Source of the DNA: Bolinopsis microptera
Lineage: Eukaryota; Ctenophora; Tentaculata; Lobata; Bolinopsidae
Direction of reading: 5' to 3'
DNA length: 60,000 bases
NCBI RefSeq assembly: GCF_026151205.1
Contig: NC_087080.1
Coordinates: 6,987,096 to 7,047,095 of the forward strand
In this document: in pieces, positions 31,218 to 44,576 of the stretch
How positions within the stretch are numbered: position 1 is the stretch's first letter
Layout of the letters: every line of letters starts with the position of its first letter
The notes under the pieces: generated by a model
Told to the model about the DNA's origin: nothing
Seen by the model: the letters and a program-made list of their open reading frames with translations, nothing else
The model's database searches: none
Made by a program: the position numbers and the translations under genes

Positions 31218-33020
31218 TGAAGGTACGTCACTTTCTAACCATCCTCATCATCATCAGTAACCTAGCAAGTTGTGAGTTGTTAGTAAAGCAATGAGGTTAA
31301 TTAACTAATCAGGTAATGAAGTTAATTAATTGATCAGATGATGAGGTTAATTATCTAATTAAGTAGTGAGATCAATAGAAATAATCACATTGTGATACTG
31401 ATCAATTAAAAAGTATTTCTTATAGTTAATGAGGTCGATAACATTTTAGAATGCATAATATATCAATATACAACTTTTTTAGTTCGAGCATCCCCCCGCA
31501 CACCCCCCCACCCCCTCCCCCTCTCCAAGATTGGTTAACTTTTTACGATAATTTGGCTTCAGAGAACTGGTTATACTTTGTATGTACATTGTATTGCGAT
31601 ATACATATTATATTATTTTGTCATATGCCATAATGCCACTGTCCTTTCACAACTGAACTAACGAAGAATTAGAACGAAACAAATATTCACAAACACTTAG
31701 GTATATCACAAGTGTTCCTGTAATAACTTATAATAACTATAAAAGTAAAAATAATTAGCTAGATCTATGATGATCGTGAAAAATGTTTGAAAAGAGGAAA
31801 ATTTTCCTCCGAAAAAGAAGCACATTACACTCTTGAGAGGTGTAGAAGAAGTGCCTCAATAAAAGAGCGTATAAGTAAACGAGCACAGGAAGAGTGTTGA
31901 GATTGAAGGAATTAAATTTTATGAGCATGGAATACTGCGGTCACGTTAGAAGAACTATATCAGTTGATGTATTGAGAAATGAGTCCAGTATTGAGACGTG
32001 CGAGATAATCAGATAAAGGTAAAGTGAGAGTTTAGTGAAAACTCTGCAATGAATAACGAGGCTGGGATTACACTTAATGTGAAGGTAAACTATTTACAAC
32101 TGTTTAACCTTACATGGTTGTAATATGAATACATAGATATTCTATACTATATTTTGTTTAATTTCACGGTTTAGCCTGCATTTACTTAAAGAGTAAGTGT
32201 GGCCTACTGAATTTGAACAGAGTAATTGGCCTCAGCTGCTTTTACTTGTGCGTCAAAATACCTAGGACTTAATCTTTTTATTTTTGTCATCTGTTTTCCT
32301 CTCTATTTATATTCAGGTAAAAGAATTGTTTCGGTTCAAATTTTTAACATCCAGATTTTATCCTCACCCCGTGTCAGGATCAAAATACAGCCGATATACA
32401 AAGCTCCTTTACTTACAAATCTAAACATAATACAACAACACTGCTACAAAACCAAGTTTTAAACTAATTACAACACAAATTTAAAGTAATTACAACACTA
32501 CAAATCTATTATATTTATTGAGTATTATGTAACGGGATGGAAACTTTTTAACCAGATGTAGCTAGTCCACACCCCAACTCCATAATATAAAGAAGTTTTT
32601 CCCTTCTAGATGAAAAGCTCTAATATAAAATACAAAATAGATACAGATAAAGAGAACCAAAACTATCTTCAAGAACAAATAGAACCGAAAAGTGTCAGTT
32701 TTGTCAAGTTATGCCTTCTCTCTTCACCTACCTTCTCCAATTTATAAACATGTAGGTGCGAGACTTGGCAGAGCGATGGTTTATATAACCTTATATGGTC
32801 ATTGGCATAAACTTATATGGTCATTGGCACTTGTCCCCCGAAAACGAAACTTAGCACGTATACTATAGAGACTAGTCACTAAAGTGATCCATCAAAATCT
32901 AATGAACATGTTATAGTGTTATACGTTATACAGTTCACTGATGCGGGCTTTATGTTAAAGTCACTATTGTGACGGTACATTAGAACCATCGTATAAACTT
33001 TTATACGATGACTGATATAC
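31218..33020. other. Intergenic DNA upstream of the Q-rich gene
   Basis: The promoter of the Q-rich gene is presumably here or further upstream, but no core element stands out. Contains AT-rich sequence with repeated TTAATTAA-like stretches (31110-31130, 31290-31375) and a C-rich run at 31488-31522. No coding exon supported. Confidence 0.4.
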
Positions 33021-33022
33021 AC

Positions 33023-33453
33023 AGAGGCAGCATATAGTAATTATAGGTGCGGTAAAAATTTTTAAATAGTGCAATCCCGCACTTGCCTAAAATTATTTGT
33101 TGTGTAGCAAATTTGGAGGGAAAAATATCGCGATTTAATACTTAAACCTTTAATATTTGCACAAATAACCTCAATACTCTTTCTAGAACATTTTAAAATT
33201 AAACTTCAGATTAAAGTAAAACACTGTGCATCAGAATACACTGCACGTACGAGGCAAGATAAACGCGGGGAGATTTAGAAACGTAACATATTTTCGAAAA
33301 AAAAGTAAACGAGGAGGAACGTTGAGACACGAGGGTCCAGCTATCTTTGCTAACATACACTACTGCTCCAGGGACATTGAGCCTCTGGGACGACGTGCGG
33401 TATTAGGTCAATAGTGCGATTCTGCACCGACCGCACTTATATATGTTGCCTCT
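33023..33453. mobile_element. Inverted-repeat element, about 430 bp
   Basis: The left end AGAGGCAGCATATA (33023-33036) pairs with the right end TATATGTTGCCTCT (33440-33453), one mismatch. Sub-terminal GTGCGGT and ATAGTGC motifs are repeated in opposite orientation. The inner frame (33226-33414) has no recognisable domain. No convincing target duplication. Probably a non-autonomous DNA transposon. Confidence 0.5.
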
Positions 33454-36402
33454 ATAACTGATAGACGGAACAGAAACTCAGTGAGTCTGTCAGTCTGCTC
33501 CTTCAAAACGTAAATTAATCAATGTGGTCAGGAAGCAACACTTGTAATCTATACAGCTATCCGTAAAGTACGTGCAAACGTGTTTAAGTTTACAGTTTAA
33601 GAGTTTTACAGTGATCAGTACTGCTGCAAACAGAGGAAAGCTGGAATTTTTACCAAATAAGTACTTCAAGTATTGGCTAATAAATATCTCGAGTAAGCAC
33701 CAAGCAACAATTTACAGCTGCATCAGAATAATCAGATCTAAACAAGTCAACAAAAACCCAACCTAAGTGTAGGCACAATGTAAGTTATACAATCGAGCAA
33801 CGAAGAAAAAACAAATTATTAGCCTAAAGGACTCTCCTTTGCTTTGGAAATGATGCAGAAACTGATAGAGGCGTCGAGGAAATCTAATTGGGTAGAAGTG
33901 TACACACACAAACACAGAATAGCAGATTATGAGGCATATACCCTCACTACTGCCAGACCAAAAGTACTTGTACTAAGACCTGCGTCCCTAACCAATGATC
34001 AAGCCACTGTTTGATGCAGGGGCCTGATTTATGTCCTTACTTTATCCTCTTTTCAAGTCCTGTTTAATGTTTTAAATAGAGGCTTAACATATATTAATAT
34101 TAGGTTCTTATATGAGAGACGGAACATTAGAAACAAGCTATACCTGCCTCATAACCACGCGTATAAGCAAGGGGAGTACGCTATAGTCACGAGAACAATG
34201 ATAAAATCCTTTAGTCCTCGGTTAGTGCTTGAGAGTCGGGAGGTCACGTGGTCAGTTCATCATGGAATACCTCCATCTCGGAACACACTCGCCTACCTAA
34301 CACACAAAATAACATATAAGATGTATTGAGGCCTGCCTCGCCGCTTATTGGCTGTCCGAGATCATCCCGGCTTTTCATTGGTCCGTACGGTACGCCAGGT
34401 GGTACGCAGTGATAGAGACTAAACAACCACACGAAGCAACGTGCACTTCCCAAGAAAGGAACATAGCTGGAGCATCCGGCGCATCTGCACTTTGCTCTTG
34501 TGACTACCTTGAGTGTGAGGCAATGTTCAAACAAAGGCAACACAGAGTGCCCACACCGTCCGGTGCGGTCGCCTCCCCTTCGTTAGTCGGTTACACCAGA
34601 TTGGGAATCTTGAAGAGATGCAGATGAGGACTGCTTGGGAGTAGAGAGGTTGTAAGTGAGGAGGAAGTGAGGAAGAAGGGGGTCGGGTGGGTTGGTTTGA
34701 GCGATCCACGGAAGTTTATTTGCTGGTCGGTACTCATGGGAATGCGGGGTACTAACCCGGTGTGGATATAAGTATATTATAACCGCAGCCTCTTCAAACG
34801 GTGTGCTTTCATAATAAGATCATTCACTAGTGAAGTAAATGGTATTAAAAGCTCGCGATATATCTTAATTTAGTGATATTTAGTTGAACAGCGATGGAAG
34901 TGCCTGATATGTGATGGGTCCAACTAACACATGAGGCTAAGGAGCGAAGACAAAAGTTTTACTTCATTGAGATGGTTAGTGGAGTGTAGGAAGAAGTACG
35001 AGAGAGTCGCGTGTGACGGACGAGACGGACGTGACGGACGAGAGAAGTGACGGACGTTAAAGAAGACACGAAGGCAGTAATTTTGCTTTGCTTTGTTGCT
35101 CTTGCAGCGTTGAAATACAATTAAATACTCGTATAATTTGTGTATCCAATATCTGCATGCCTTTAGAATTTGAATGATTAAACTTGAACGCACTGAAAGA
35201 TTTGTTGAGTGATCAAACAAAAATATAGTAGTATAGACTGGCTGTGCAAACAAAGGGAACTGACTTTCTTAACAATACAACAATCTGTTCCAGAGTACTG
35301 TAGGGCGCAAATATACCGACTAATAGCGAGGACAAATTAAAAGTACTCCACTTCTGCTTATTTGTTGACCACTCACATGACCAAAACAACCAACCTTTAT
35401 CACGAATTCAGGACTCGCCAATTATCTGAACAATACGTGGCAATTTATCCGGTCGTCAGAGCAGACGGCGGACAAAAGAGGCTTAATTAAGCTAATCTAG
35501 TAAATTGAATGAAACTAAATTGGAAGTCTGGTCGAATCTTTTATCTTGCTAAACAGGCTACTGACCATGGCCATTGTCAATGGATATTGTCCAGCCCAGC
35601 TAAAAAGAATATGACAGGATATAATTCAGTCAATGGTTGAAGGATTAAGATAGTGTCGCTTGTGGGAGAGTGGTAGTGGCGGCTACCATTATGCCTTCTT
35701 CTCACGGATCATATGTGTCATTGTGGAGCACGTTCTGTGGACATATCATTAGTAGGATATTATCATTTTTACCCGTTTGAGCCTATTGTTATGTGTTGCT
35801 GAAGAAATAATAATATAATTGGTTCTGTTGGATCAGATCTCACTCCTATTATTAGACCAATTACGAAAGAAATAATACAGAGCATCAGAGAGGTACTCAA
35901 CACGTTTGAAGTGCTAAATATGCAGTCAAAGTTAGATTAAGCCTTGACAACGCCACTCGCCATTAAACTGATAACACTAATTAAAAAGTCCGATGACCTA
36001 CTTGGGTATTTTACTGCTTTACATATAATTCTAAGATTAATTTCCTGTTTAACAAATAAACAATGAAACGCTTCGGTGAAAAGTAAAACAAATAAGCCTT
36101 ATATGAGCAATGGGCATTGTCATTTTTAGGCAGGATTAAATTTGCCCGAAAAATAATCAAACCCAAATGACAAATTGGCAACCCTGCACAAGCTCTAAAT
36201 TGTTAAAGGAACTTTTACGTGTTCAGTGTGCTATGTTAAGCTTTTAATTAAACTGATAAACGATAAATGGGAGACTAAACAAAGAGAGCACCTCAAATTT
36301 TAAATCAAACATTTCAACTGAACAATGGTAAAGAAGGTAATGACAATGGAAAAGAAGAATGTCCACAAGTCTCATGAGGATAGCGGATGCACACATCGCC
36401 CC
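33454..36402. other. Non-coding intergenic stretch
   Basis: No supported gene. Two ATTGG (inverted CCAAT) motifs at about 34347 and 34378 lie in a GC-richer patch that could be promoter-like, but no exon follows convincingly. A GACGGAC repeat occurs at 35015-35055. The rest is AT-rich. Confidence 0.35.
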
Positions 36403-36510
36403 GTTTAACCAAAGATTACATTCACCTTGAATAAAATATACTAAATAATATTAAGTTAAACACCCATGAGGAAGATAATATGGTGTACGCGTGTATTACT
36501 ATTACAAACT
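36403..36510 (+). repeat. Diverged direct repeat, copy 1
   Basis: Shares the order TTTAACCAAAG, AAATAAAATATAC-like, CAAATAATRTTAA and ATGAGGA with 37413-37520, about 1 kb away. The copies differ by substitutions and small indels, so the duplication is old or both derive from one repeat family. Confidence 0.55.
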
Positions 36511-37412
36511 TTGAACCTTTTACAGTAAAAATACCAACAAAATATCGTGAAAATTGCATTGCACTATAACTAAAAATCTTTGCCAACTTAAGAACTTCCG
36601 TACGGACAATTTCAACTTGCGGCAGTCATCTAAACAAAATCATTGCTCGACATTTAAAAACAAGGATTGATGGTCTAATTCTGGTTCCTAAACGGTGGTT
36701 TTAACGATTAATTTCCTGACATTTCCACGAATTCCATAGTAATTTCAGAGGTATTTGAAGGACGTTGGGCGCCTAGAATTGTTTAAAAAAGCACGAGTGC
36801 CTAATGGGTAATCAGCGGAGATAATGCGGTGTGTGGGTATTTGTTCGTGCCGCGTGCATCAAATTCAATATTCTATAAAGATTTTTCTGCGTAAAAACAG
36901 TCTTGTAATACTAATAGTCCACAAAATCGTTGGATTATAGTTCTACTTGCGCTATGTTCAGTTGATAAAAACTCCAATGTGTACAGTATACACTATTATA
37001 CTTCGTGACTGTTAAAGGAAAAAGGAGCTAATCGATGACAAAAAAGAGCCAGCAATATTAATTTTTAAATTGAATGTTTTAGCAACAAGATTAAAGAAGT
37101 TGAATGTGCAAGGTTTCATGAGGGCAAACACTTCTTTTGATCTCTTCTTCTTCTTCTTCTTTTGATTGGTCGGCGTCGACTGTAAGCCTTCCTTGCGGTG
37201 GCTTTCACAACGCGTCCCCATTCTCCAACTCCTGCTGCTGGAGAGAGAGACTCCCAAATTATATACCATAAATATATTATACATAGATATCGACAACAGA
37301 CTCCGAGAGTCTTGAAGTTCTGTTACCACCGCCCCTGGTGCAACCCCTTACGGGTTAACGATGGGGAGACAGGGACTACCAGGGACGGAAGGGCAAACAC
37401 ACACACGTTAAT

Positions 37413-37520
37413 AACCGTTAAACCAAAGTTTACATTTGCCCGTTTGAGTTAAATAAAATATACCAAATAATGTTAATTTTGAACTGATGAGGACAACTTA
37501 TCGACGCGCTTATAAGTATT
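37413..37520 (+). repeat. Diverged direct repeat, copy 2
   Basis: Second copy of the segment at 36403-36510. It is preceded by GC-richer sequence (37170-37400) absent from copy 1, possibly an insertion. Confidence 0.55.
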
Positions 37521-39600
37521 ATCTTTAAGCACAAAGGAAAAACAGAATACAAACAAAGGAAAAATAAAATGACCATCGACCAACTTGTTAAACTCAAGGT
37601 GTTATTTCAACGAATAATGATATTATAGTGCTAGAGTCTAAGTTATAGCTATACTTAAAGATTATGACGGTATAAAGTTAAATTTTTGATCCCAAATTAC
37701 GGCAGTTTCTATGATTTCTTGGTCAGATTTAAATCACCAGTATGCCGTTTGTTGCCTGATATCATAGTTCAATACTCGAACGATTTCGACCGTTTTGAGA
37801 CCAAATTGCACTGCACTAAAGCCTGTACTAGGGCGATCTACTAATTGAGCATAAATATGCAGGGAAAACTTGAATTTTATGGTTTTTCGTGCTTTGAGTC
37901 TAGATAAAAAGTATTCTAGAAGTTGGTAGACTTCGTACGTCGACTATTGAATTAGGGAATAAGCCTATACTACGAATCCTTTTACTAGAAAAATTACTAG
38001 AGCATATGACGTCACTAGCACATATGACGTCACTAGAGCATATAACGTCACTTACACCACACGGACTCGAATCTTATTATAAGCCGTTCAGCTATAATAT
38101 AACTATAAGCTATGGAACTGTGAGGTCAACGGAACAGCTATTCTAGACCGTGAAGTTAAACGGAACATTATAGTGGACGGTATTTCGGTCGGAGACTCCC
38201 CGGCCCAGAGCAAAGTAAGTATAAGGTTCAGTGAGTCTGATAAATAAAAAGCTGTAGCACGTGATTCCTGTAGTTTAACAAAAACCCTTGGATTACCTTA
38301 AACTGTGCCCGGTAAAGTTAAACTATCCTGCCGTACACATAGCTCGGTCCCGTGTGGACCAACAAAGGACAAGGTATTACTCCGAGACAAAAAAGAACGC
38401 TTTATAAAAGTACAATATTATGTCAGTAAGAATGTAGGAATTGACGATTCCAATTTCCATGTGGAGGCAGAGCAAACATTGAAGGAGTTTACATTCACCT
38501 TTAACATATTACGCTAATAACAACCTGTGTGGCGCTTAGTCACGCACTACCCGAGTAAAGTGAATATGGAGTCAAGAAGACCAATGTAAGAAATGGCAAC
38601 GAGTTACAAATAATTGTCTCATAAAACGTCAAACGTGTACAAGTGAGAAAGGGAAGTCACGTGATCTCTTTACACGAGGAGACTTAACAACATGTCTTGC
38701 GGAGGAGGTCCCACTTCCTGTCCAATAATAAACTAGAAAGTGCACGAAAAGGGGCACGTCAGAGGAACCTGGAACATGGTACTTTCTGCTCATTACATGA
38801 CACGTCAGAAGACACGTCACTTTGCCACTGCAGGGAAGTATACGCAACCTTGTCATAAAGCGAAATGGAATCAATTTAAAGTTCATAACCAGGTTTAATA
38901 TAACCGCAATAATTTCAGTAGTCTCCAGTTACTGGGGATGTTGCAGCCGGTGTTGTAGCCGGTGTTGAAGCCGGTGACCCGATGTTTACATGCATGTGTG
39001 TTAAGAAGGAAACAGATGTATTGATTTGGGTAGGAAACAGTGTATTGATATGCCAGAAAAGCAGAGGGGAGTGGAGACTTTCACTCAATACAAGGTTCTA
39101 CTGGTGTAGCTCGTATTGTACAGCCCAAATAGTTCAGTTTTAAGTTTTAAGGACGGAATAAACATCAGAGCTGTCAATCAGTTATACTCTAAGAGGTTTG
39201 CAAGATTGTGTCTGAGACCTGATTATACATATTATGTATAATGGTACGGACTATGGTGCTAAAGTATGATTATTTCGACAATTTAATAAGCATCTAATAG
39301 TACCATAATCAAGAAAGGCCAGTAAACGAAGATGTAAGCCTGCCCAATGACCAGGTTTATAACTAAGAACCAAATGCAATCGCTAGCAGCGACCATTACG
39401 ATAAATCACTTAAGCGCCTCGGGCCTCGGCCTATAATCAAGCGTATCAGATTTGATTCTAAAGAGCTATCATTTGCATTTATCAGAATGTTCAGTGATAG
39501 TTGAAGCGAACCCGCTGGCGTGAGGATTGCAGTCCAGAGTGTGATGGTCTACCACAAGACCATGTATATTGTATATACTAAGAACATGTTTACATCCAGA
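37521..39600. other. Non-coding intergenic stretch with a short CRE-like repeat
   Basis: No supported gene. At 38006-38052 a unit of about 20 bp containing ACGTCACTAG occurs three times; TGACGTCA is a palindromic CRE-type motif. Small open stretches at 38111-38218 and 38305-38517 do not splice together in phase. Confidence 0.4.
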
Positions 39601-39620
39601 TTTGGGGGGATGGGGGCAAC

Positions 39621-40094
39621 ACACAGGGGGGGGTCCAAGGGGAACTTTGGGGAGTTTTGGGGAACTTTTTTTTGGGGAACTTCAGGAAACCTGGGGGACT
39701 TTCCCAAAGTTCCCCAAAAAATTATCAATGAAACAAATAATTTTGGGGAATTTTGGGGAACTTTTTTTGGGGAACTTCAGAAAGTTCCCCAAAATTCCCC
39801 AAAATTCCCCAAAGTTCCCCAAAAAAATAATCATGCCAAGAAAATTATCATGCTGCAAGTATCAACAAGTATGTTAAGATTATACCTTATAATAACATAC
39901 ATGTTAACATTAATGGGTATTAATGTATATTAGAGAAATTTTGAATAATTTTGAATAATTTTGAATAATTTTGGGGAATTTTGGGGAACTTTGGGGAGTT
40001 TTGGGGAACTTTTTTTTGGGGAACTTCAGAAATCTTGGGGGACTTTCCCAAAGTTCCCCAAAGTTCCCCTTGGACCCCCCCCCCCCCCCACACA
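39621..40094. mobile_element. G-run fold-back element
   Basis: The left end (poly-G, GTCCAAGGGGAACTTTGGGG, 39630-39652) is the inverted copy of the right end (CCAAAGTTCCCCTTGGAC, poly-C, 40056-40090). Inside, two direct copies of an 80-bp module (39645-39720 and 39975-40055) are themselves partly palindromic. GGGG runs spaced by 6 bases could form G-quadruplexes. No open frame is meaningful. It may be a fold-back transposon or expanded repeat. Confidence 0.6.
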
Positions 40095-40139
40095 CCACCT
40101 CCTCCTCCTCAAGCCGGCAACCACACTCAAGAGTCAAGG

Positions 40140-40395
40140 GGTGAGGGGGGGGGGGCACCTACACAGAGGGGGGATGGGGCAACACAGCTCCTCCTCAAGC
40201 CGGCACCTACACAGGGGGGGGGGGCAACACAGCTCCTCCTCGAGCCGGCACCTACACAGGGGGGGGGGGGGGGGGGGGCAACACAGCTCCTCCTCAAGCC
40301 GGCATCTACACAGAGGGGGGGCAACACAGCTCCTCCTCAAGCCGGCATCTACACAGAGGGGGGGGGGGGGGGGGGCGCAACACAGCTCCTCCACC
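40140..40395 (+). repeat. Minisatellite with variable poly-G runs
   Basis: Five copies of a unit with core GCAACACAGCTCCTCCTCAA, then GCCGGCAYCTACACAG, each followed by 7 to about 20 G. Only the G run varies much. A related piece (GGATGGGGGCAACACACAG) lies left of the fold-back at 39608, so the fold-back sits within or arose from this repeat family. Confidence 0.85.
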
Positions 40396-41827
40396 TCAAG
40401 CACATGTACGTCGTATAACGTCACGCTTTTGACACTTTTGCTTTTTGTTTTATACTCCACTCGTTGTGACATATTAGAATTTAGAAGCGATAAATTGAGA
40501 AATTGCTAAACGTGACAGTTATAATCACCCATGACATCCGCCCTAAAAACTGGAAACAACAGAGGAACAACCCACGGAACCTTCTGAACCGTGCTCAATT
40601 AACCTGTCCTTGGCCCACGAGCCGTGAGAGCAAGAAAGTAAATGTTAAAACTTATGCCTAATGCTCTAATGGGTACTTTACCGCGTAGAGCATCCATACC
40701 ATAAGCGCCATTAAGGACAGGAAGTCGTTAAAGGTGAGAGACATATGCCTACATCCTCATTGGGACACCTAGCCACTCACAAACAATGCTGTTAACATCT
40801 CAAGTGTTGAGGTTCACTCTCCACGTGAGTTAATTGTGCACGTACCAATGTCCAATACCATTACAACATGACCGGCCACTAACAGCCCGGGCCCCGGATA
40901 TATTATACCCTGGATAAAGGGCAAGAGCTACTGCTTCTTTAACAATGGTGCAGCTCTCTGTTTTATTACACAGTTCTGAGGAATAAAATGATGCAATGTG
41001 TGCTGAGTAGAGGAATATTTGTGAGGATGTAACTGATTGATTGGGGACAAGCTTTGCTTACTGGCCAATGTTTACTTCAAATATATATATTATTATAGAT
41101 ACAAAATTAATGTTTAAAAAAGCACAAAATACTTAATAACTCCTAATCTCTATATGACTGAAATGTTAAGTTTTATGAACTGCAAGAATAAACTAGGTCC
41201 GATAAATGTGAAGGAAGTATAACTGTGATATTAAGTTTTGCGTGCAGTCCATTACAACATACTAGGTAAGAGTTATACTTCAAAATATGAGCGGTACATG
41301 TCAAACATGCAGGCGCCGTTTAAAGACCCGATAATTATCTACGTCTGCAGTTTATGATGTTAATATCCCACGCTCGAAATAATATGGTCCACTTCCTGAA
41401 GTCAGAAATGATCAGACTTCTTAGAGAATCAGTGCTGTGAGATTTGCATTTAAACTTGGTAGTAAATAAGTTAAACTTACACTGAAACACAGCGTGAAGT
41501 CCACTTGTTCACCATGACAACAAATACAATGCTGCTACAATGCTTCCCCGTTCATGTTGATAAGTTAGTAAGTGGATCGCTAATTGCCAATTACAGGTCA
41601 CAAGTTTAAATGGCTCAGTCTGCGGTTATATCGCAGTTGGTTTAGCTGGTTTTGTTGTTTTGGTTACTCAATATAGACTCCCTAACATTTGTTGAACATA
41701 TGCACATGTTAGCTTTAGGGGTCGCCCTTTTAATTTTGAACTCAAAATATCAAAACGTTTACGTTTCTGGCTAACTCTCCATGATAATTGCTAAAAATTA
41801 TATTTAGGAACCATTGTGGGTGTAGAT
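40396..41827. other. Non-coding stretch upstream of the two-exon gene
   Basis: No gene or clear repeat seen. The promoter and any 5' UTR of the 41828 gene would fall here. An acceptor-like TATATTTAG at 41800-41808 suggests a possible upstream non-coding or coding exon. Confidence 0.3.
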
Positions 41828-42822
41828 ATGATGCAAAGGAGGCAGCAACATGCGGATAGTATCATGTTGGGTGATCGTGAGAAACTTCAGAAGGCACTTG
41901 ATCGATGGCAAGGATTTCCAATTCTCTCTCGAACAGCCGGGTAAAAATATGATTCCACAAAATGACATTCGACCATTTAATGGTAAATGGTTCCTGACTT
42001 GCAGTGACATCCATGGAATCTACAAAATTAACTGTCGCCAAACCAATTATATTTGCGGAGGGATTTTAAACACAAATAAACTTCAGGAACGAAGCAGGAC
42101 ATGAGGGACCTATCAAGCTGTATGAGACATTACCGATCCTTGCGAACAGACCCAAGAATGATTGGAGGCTTAACGTCAGAAAACAACGAGCTAAAGAAGT
42201 GGACTTGTCCAGGAAGCCTGGCGCACCACTTACCACTATCAGTCTCCGACCAGAGAGAATCAGTTTATTGAGGGACTTGCTGTCTGAAACGCATGGGGGG
42301 AACGTGAGAAAAGGAGAGCTTTCGGACTACGTTGCGATAGGGAAAGTGGAAGGGTGCAGTGAAAAATTACTTACATTCAGATCACCCGAACAGTTAGCTT
42401 ACAGCGAGGCCCGAGTTATGAGCTTGAAAAATAAAACACGGTGGAAATCCTCCTCAACAAAACTGAGGCTGACCAACGATGTACCACTGTACCTGAACAA
42501 AGAGACACAGACAGTCAAGGAGATTGACCCTGAATCTGCCAGCTCCGCTAAAAATACCAAGAAACATTCCCAGCTGTACTTCTTCCGTCACGTAACAGCA
42601 CAAAGATATGAAGATGTGGAGAGGTGTAGTTATCTGAGGAGAAGAGATGCTGGTAAGGGGGGTGACGGTAGGGTGACAGTCGGAGATACAAGTAAACGTG
42701 GTAGTCCTGCTGTTAACTCTCAGAAAATGTTCATATTCCAACCACCAGCGCTAAAGGTATCCAAATCAGGAGCAATGCGCCGACAGCAAATCAGGAACTT
42801 GCATGCAGCACTGAACAGCTGA
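41828..42822 (+). CDS. Two-exon gene of unknown function, 282 residues
   Basis: Exon 1 is 41828-41940 (starts MMQRRQQHADSIML). The intron is GTAAAA ... CTTCAG. Exon 2 is 42087-42822 (stop TGA). The phase 2 join gives AGNEAGHEGPIKLYETLP. The frame is open for 245 codons in exon 2, with normal-looking amino-acid use. It is basic and polar with no signal peptide or membrane segment, and no domain I know. RPERISLLRDLL and the C-terminal MRRQQIRNLHAALNS look like helices. The start could be further upstream, since the frame is open through an acceptor-like TTTAG at 41808. Function not assigned. Confidence 0.55.
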
Positions 42823-42837
42823 GGAGTGAGGAGCATT

Positions 42838-42935
42838 TGAGTGAGGAGCATTTGTCACGTGCTGAGGAGCATTTGTCACGTGCTGAGGAGCATTTGTCAC
42901 GTGCTGAGCAGCTGAGGAGTATTTGTCACACGTGC
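42838..42935 (+). repeat. 22-bp tandem repeat just after the two-exon gene
   Basis: GAGGAGCATTTGTCACGTGCT is repeated about three times, with two diverged copies at the edges, starting 15 bp after the stop codon and probably in the 3' UTR. Each unit contains CACGTG. Confidence 0.85.
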
Positions 42936-44576
42936 TGGCGGCCCAAAAATCTGTAGAAACGCAATGAGGTCAGATTCTTAAACTGTTACCGTGGTAATTA
43001 CTGGCGGACCAAACAGAACGTTATCGAGGGAATTCGTAATTTCTTGAGAATCGACAGCCAATAATGTGGCGTGCGGGTAACATGAACATATGAAACTGCT
43101 CTTAAGGAGGCCGAAAACATTTAAGAAAACAGTTTAAGTCTTTATCTTCTATCTACATTTTATTGATTTCAGACCCTAGTCTTAACCTATCTTAAATCGT
43201 TTAAGATCGAGACTGTTTTTGTCTAGTCAGAGCACGAAGCAATTTGAGGACGATAAAGTTTTGGACAGCCAGTTTTTTACTGAAATTTTATCAATAACAC
43301 GGTACGATGGGTGTGGATTAGTCAATTTTATTGAGTAAATAATAAATATAATAAAGGAAAAACGTGTTCCTTGTCTTCAACTTATTTTTATTGAAATTAT
43401 CTAGTTTGCAGAATTGTTCCTTATTCGCCAATTTATAATTAAATTCATGATATTGTCCAAGTTTGAACACCTAATATATAATGCTCAAGGATAATCGTAT
43501 GTAAAGTATTAAGTGTGCTACTTTTTTAGTAAACATAATGATTAAGGGGCAGAGATTTGAATCTGTTCATCTAAATGTGTATTGTACTGTATGTAAGTAC
43601 TACTGTATATAAGTAACTAATGTTAAATAAGCTAAAACGAAAACTTATGAGTTATTGAGTTAAAGAGTATAAAAATAAAAGTATTAAAAAAAAGTCTAAA
43701 GATAGATGAAAGTCTTCCGGAATGCAGTACTACCGGTTAACAGTATAGGGCCAGGAATCGCAATTTTTAACACTATCTGTGAATAAATTCGTAACAAAAG
43801 TTGATATTCAGGAATGTGTTTCACAGTCCCAGGAACCACCCTGAAACTCCAGGCTATGCTCTATTTTGCGGCTGCTTGGATTCTCAATGGATTTACAGAC
43901 AGAGTCTTTCTCGACCTATTCCAGTTCTTTGTCTGGCTTCCGTTCTCAATCAGGAGCTGTACCGGTTTGAAATAAGGTAATAACTAGACTTAAGCAACCG
44001 GCAATTCGCCATATCCAGGCATCTGCCAAGAACAGATATGTGGTATATTATTTAGGGAGGTCCTGGAATATTATCCATAAGTGCAAGATGATCACAATGG
44101 TTGTATCTATAAGGGGCAACTTTTGATTCATATATATAATATATTAATGGTTATTTGTTAGAGTGCCTAATTGACAACCATTTATACTAAAAATTGTAAA
44201 ATGTGCTATTTTGTCTCGAATATTTTTGTCAAACAAAGTAAAAACGACGAAGGTGCAAAGCAGTCCATGAACATTGAACATTGAATAGACTAATAACCAT
44301 AACACAGCCGAAAAATTGCGAACACTCTGAAAAATAGAAAGCGTACGTTTAAGTTCAATCAAGTTTTAACTTTTTTCCACTTATAAATATTTTACCGTGG
44401 TAAGCACAGGGCTCCAATGCTCTATCTTATAGTGGTCATCCTGACCACAGCCTCCTACGAAGAAATGAAGAAAGGTTGAACGGGTTCCTGCTATTAAAAT
44501 ATACTGTCTAATGGGTCGGTCCCAAGTCTCTGGTGCATTTTTAATAGTTTCCATTTGTAATAAACTGCGCTTTCAG
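42936..44576. other. Non-coding AT-rich stretch
   Basis: No supported gene. Contains AATAAA-like signals (for example about 43670) after the two-exon gene and otherwise unremarkable AT-rich DNA. Confidence 0.35.

Noticed and set aside
31165-31235. A + strand exon with acceptor GGCGCAG and donor GTACGT
   Set aside because: It is open and has plausible splice sites, but no partner exon was found. The minus-strand reading joins in phase to the Q-rich gene.
38101-38517. Two-exon gene (WNCEVNGTAILD and VKLSCRTHSS frames)
   Set aside because: Stops lie between the presumed acceptors and the frames, and the phases do not agree.
39520-40509. Long Gly/Pro-rich open frames on both strands
   Set aside because: They arise from G runs and repeat units in the fold-back and minisatellite, without coding signs.
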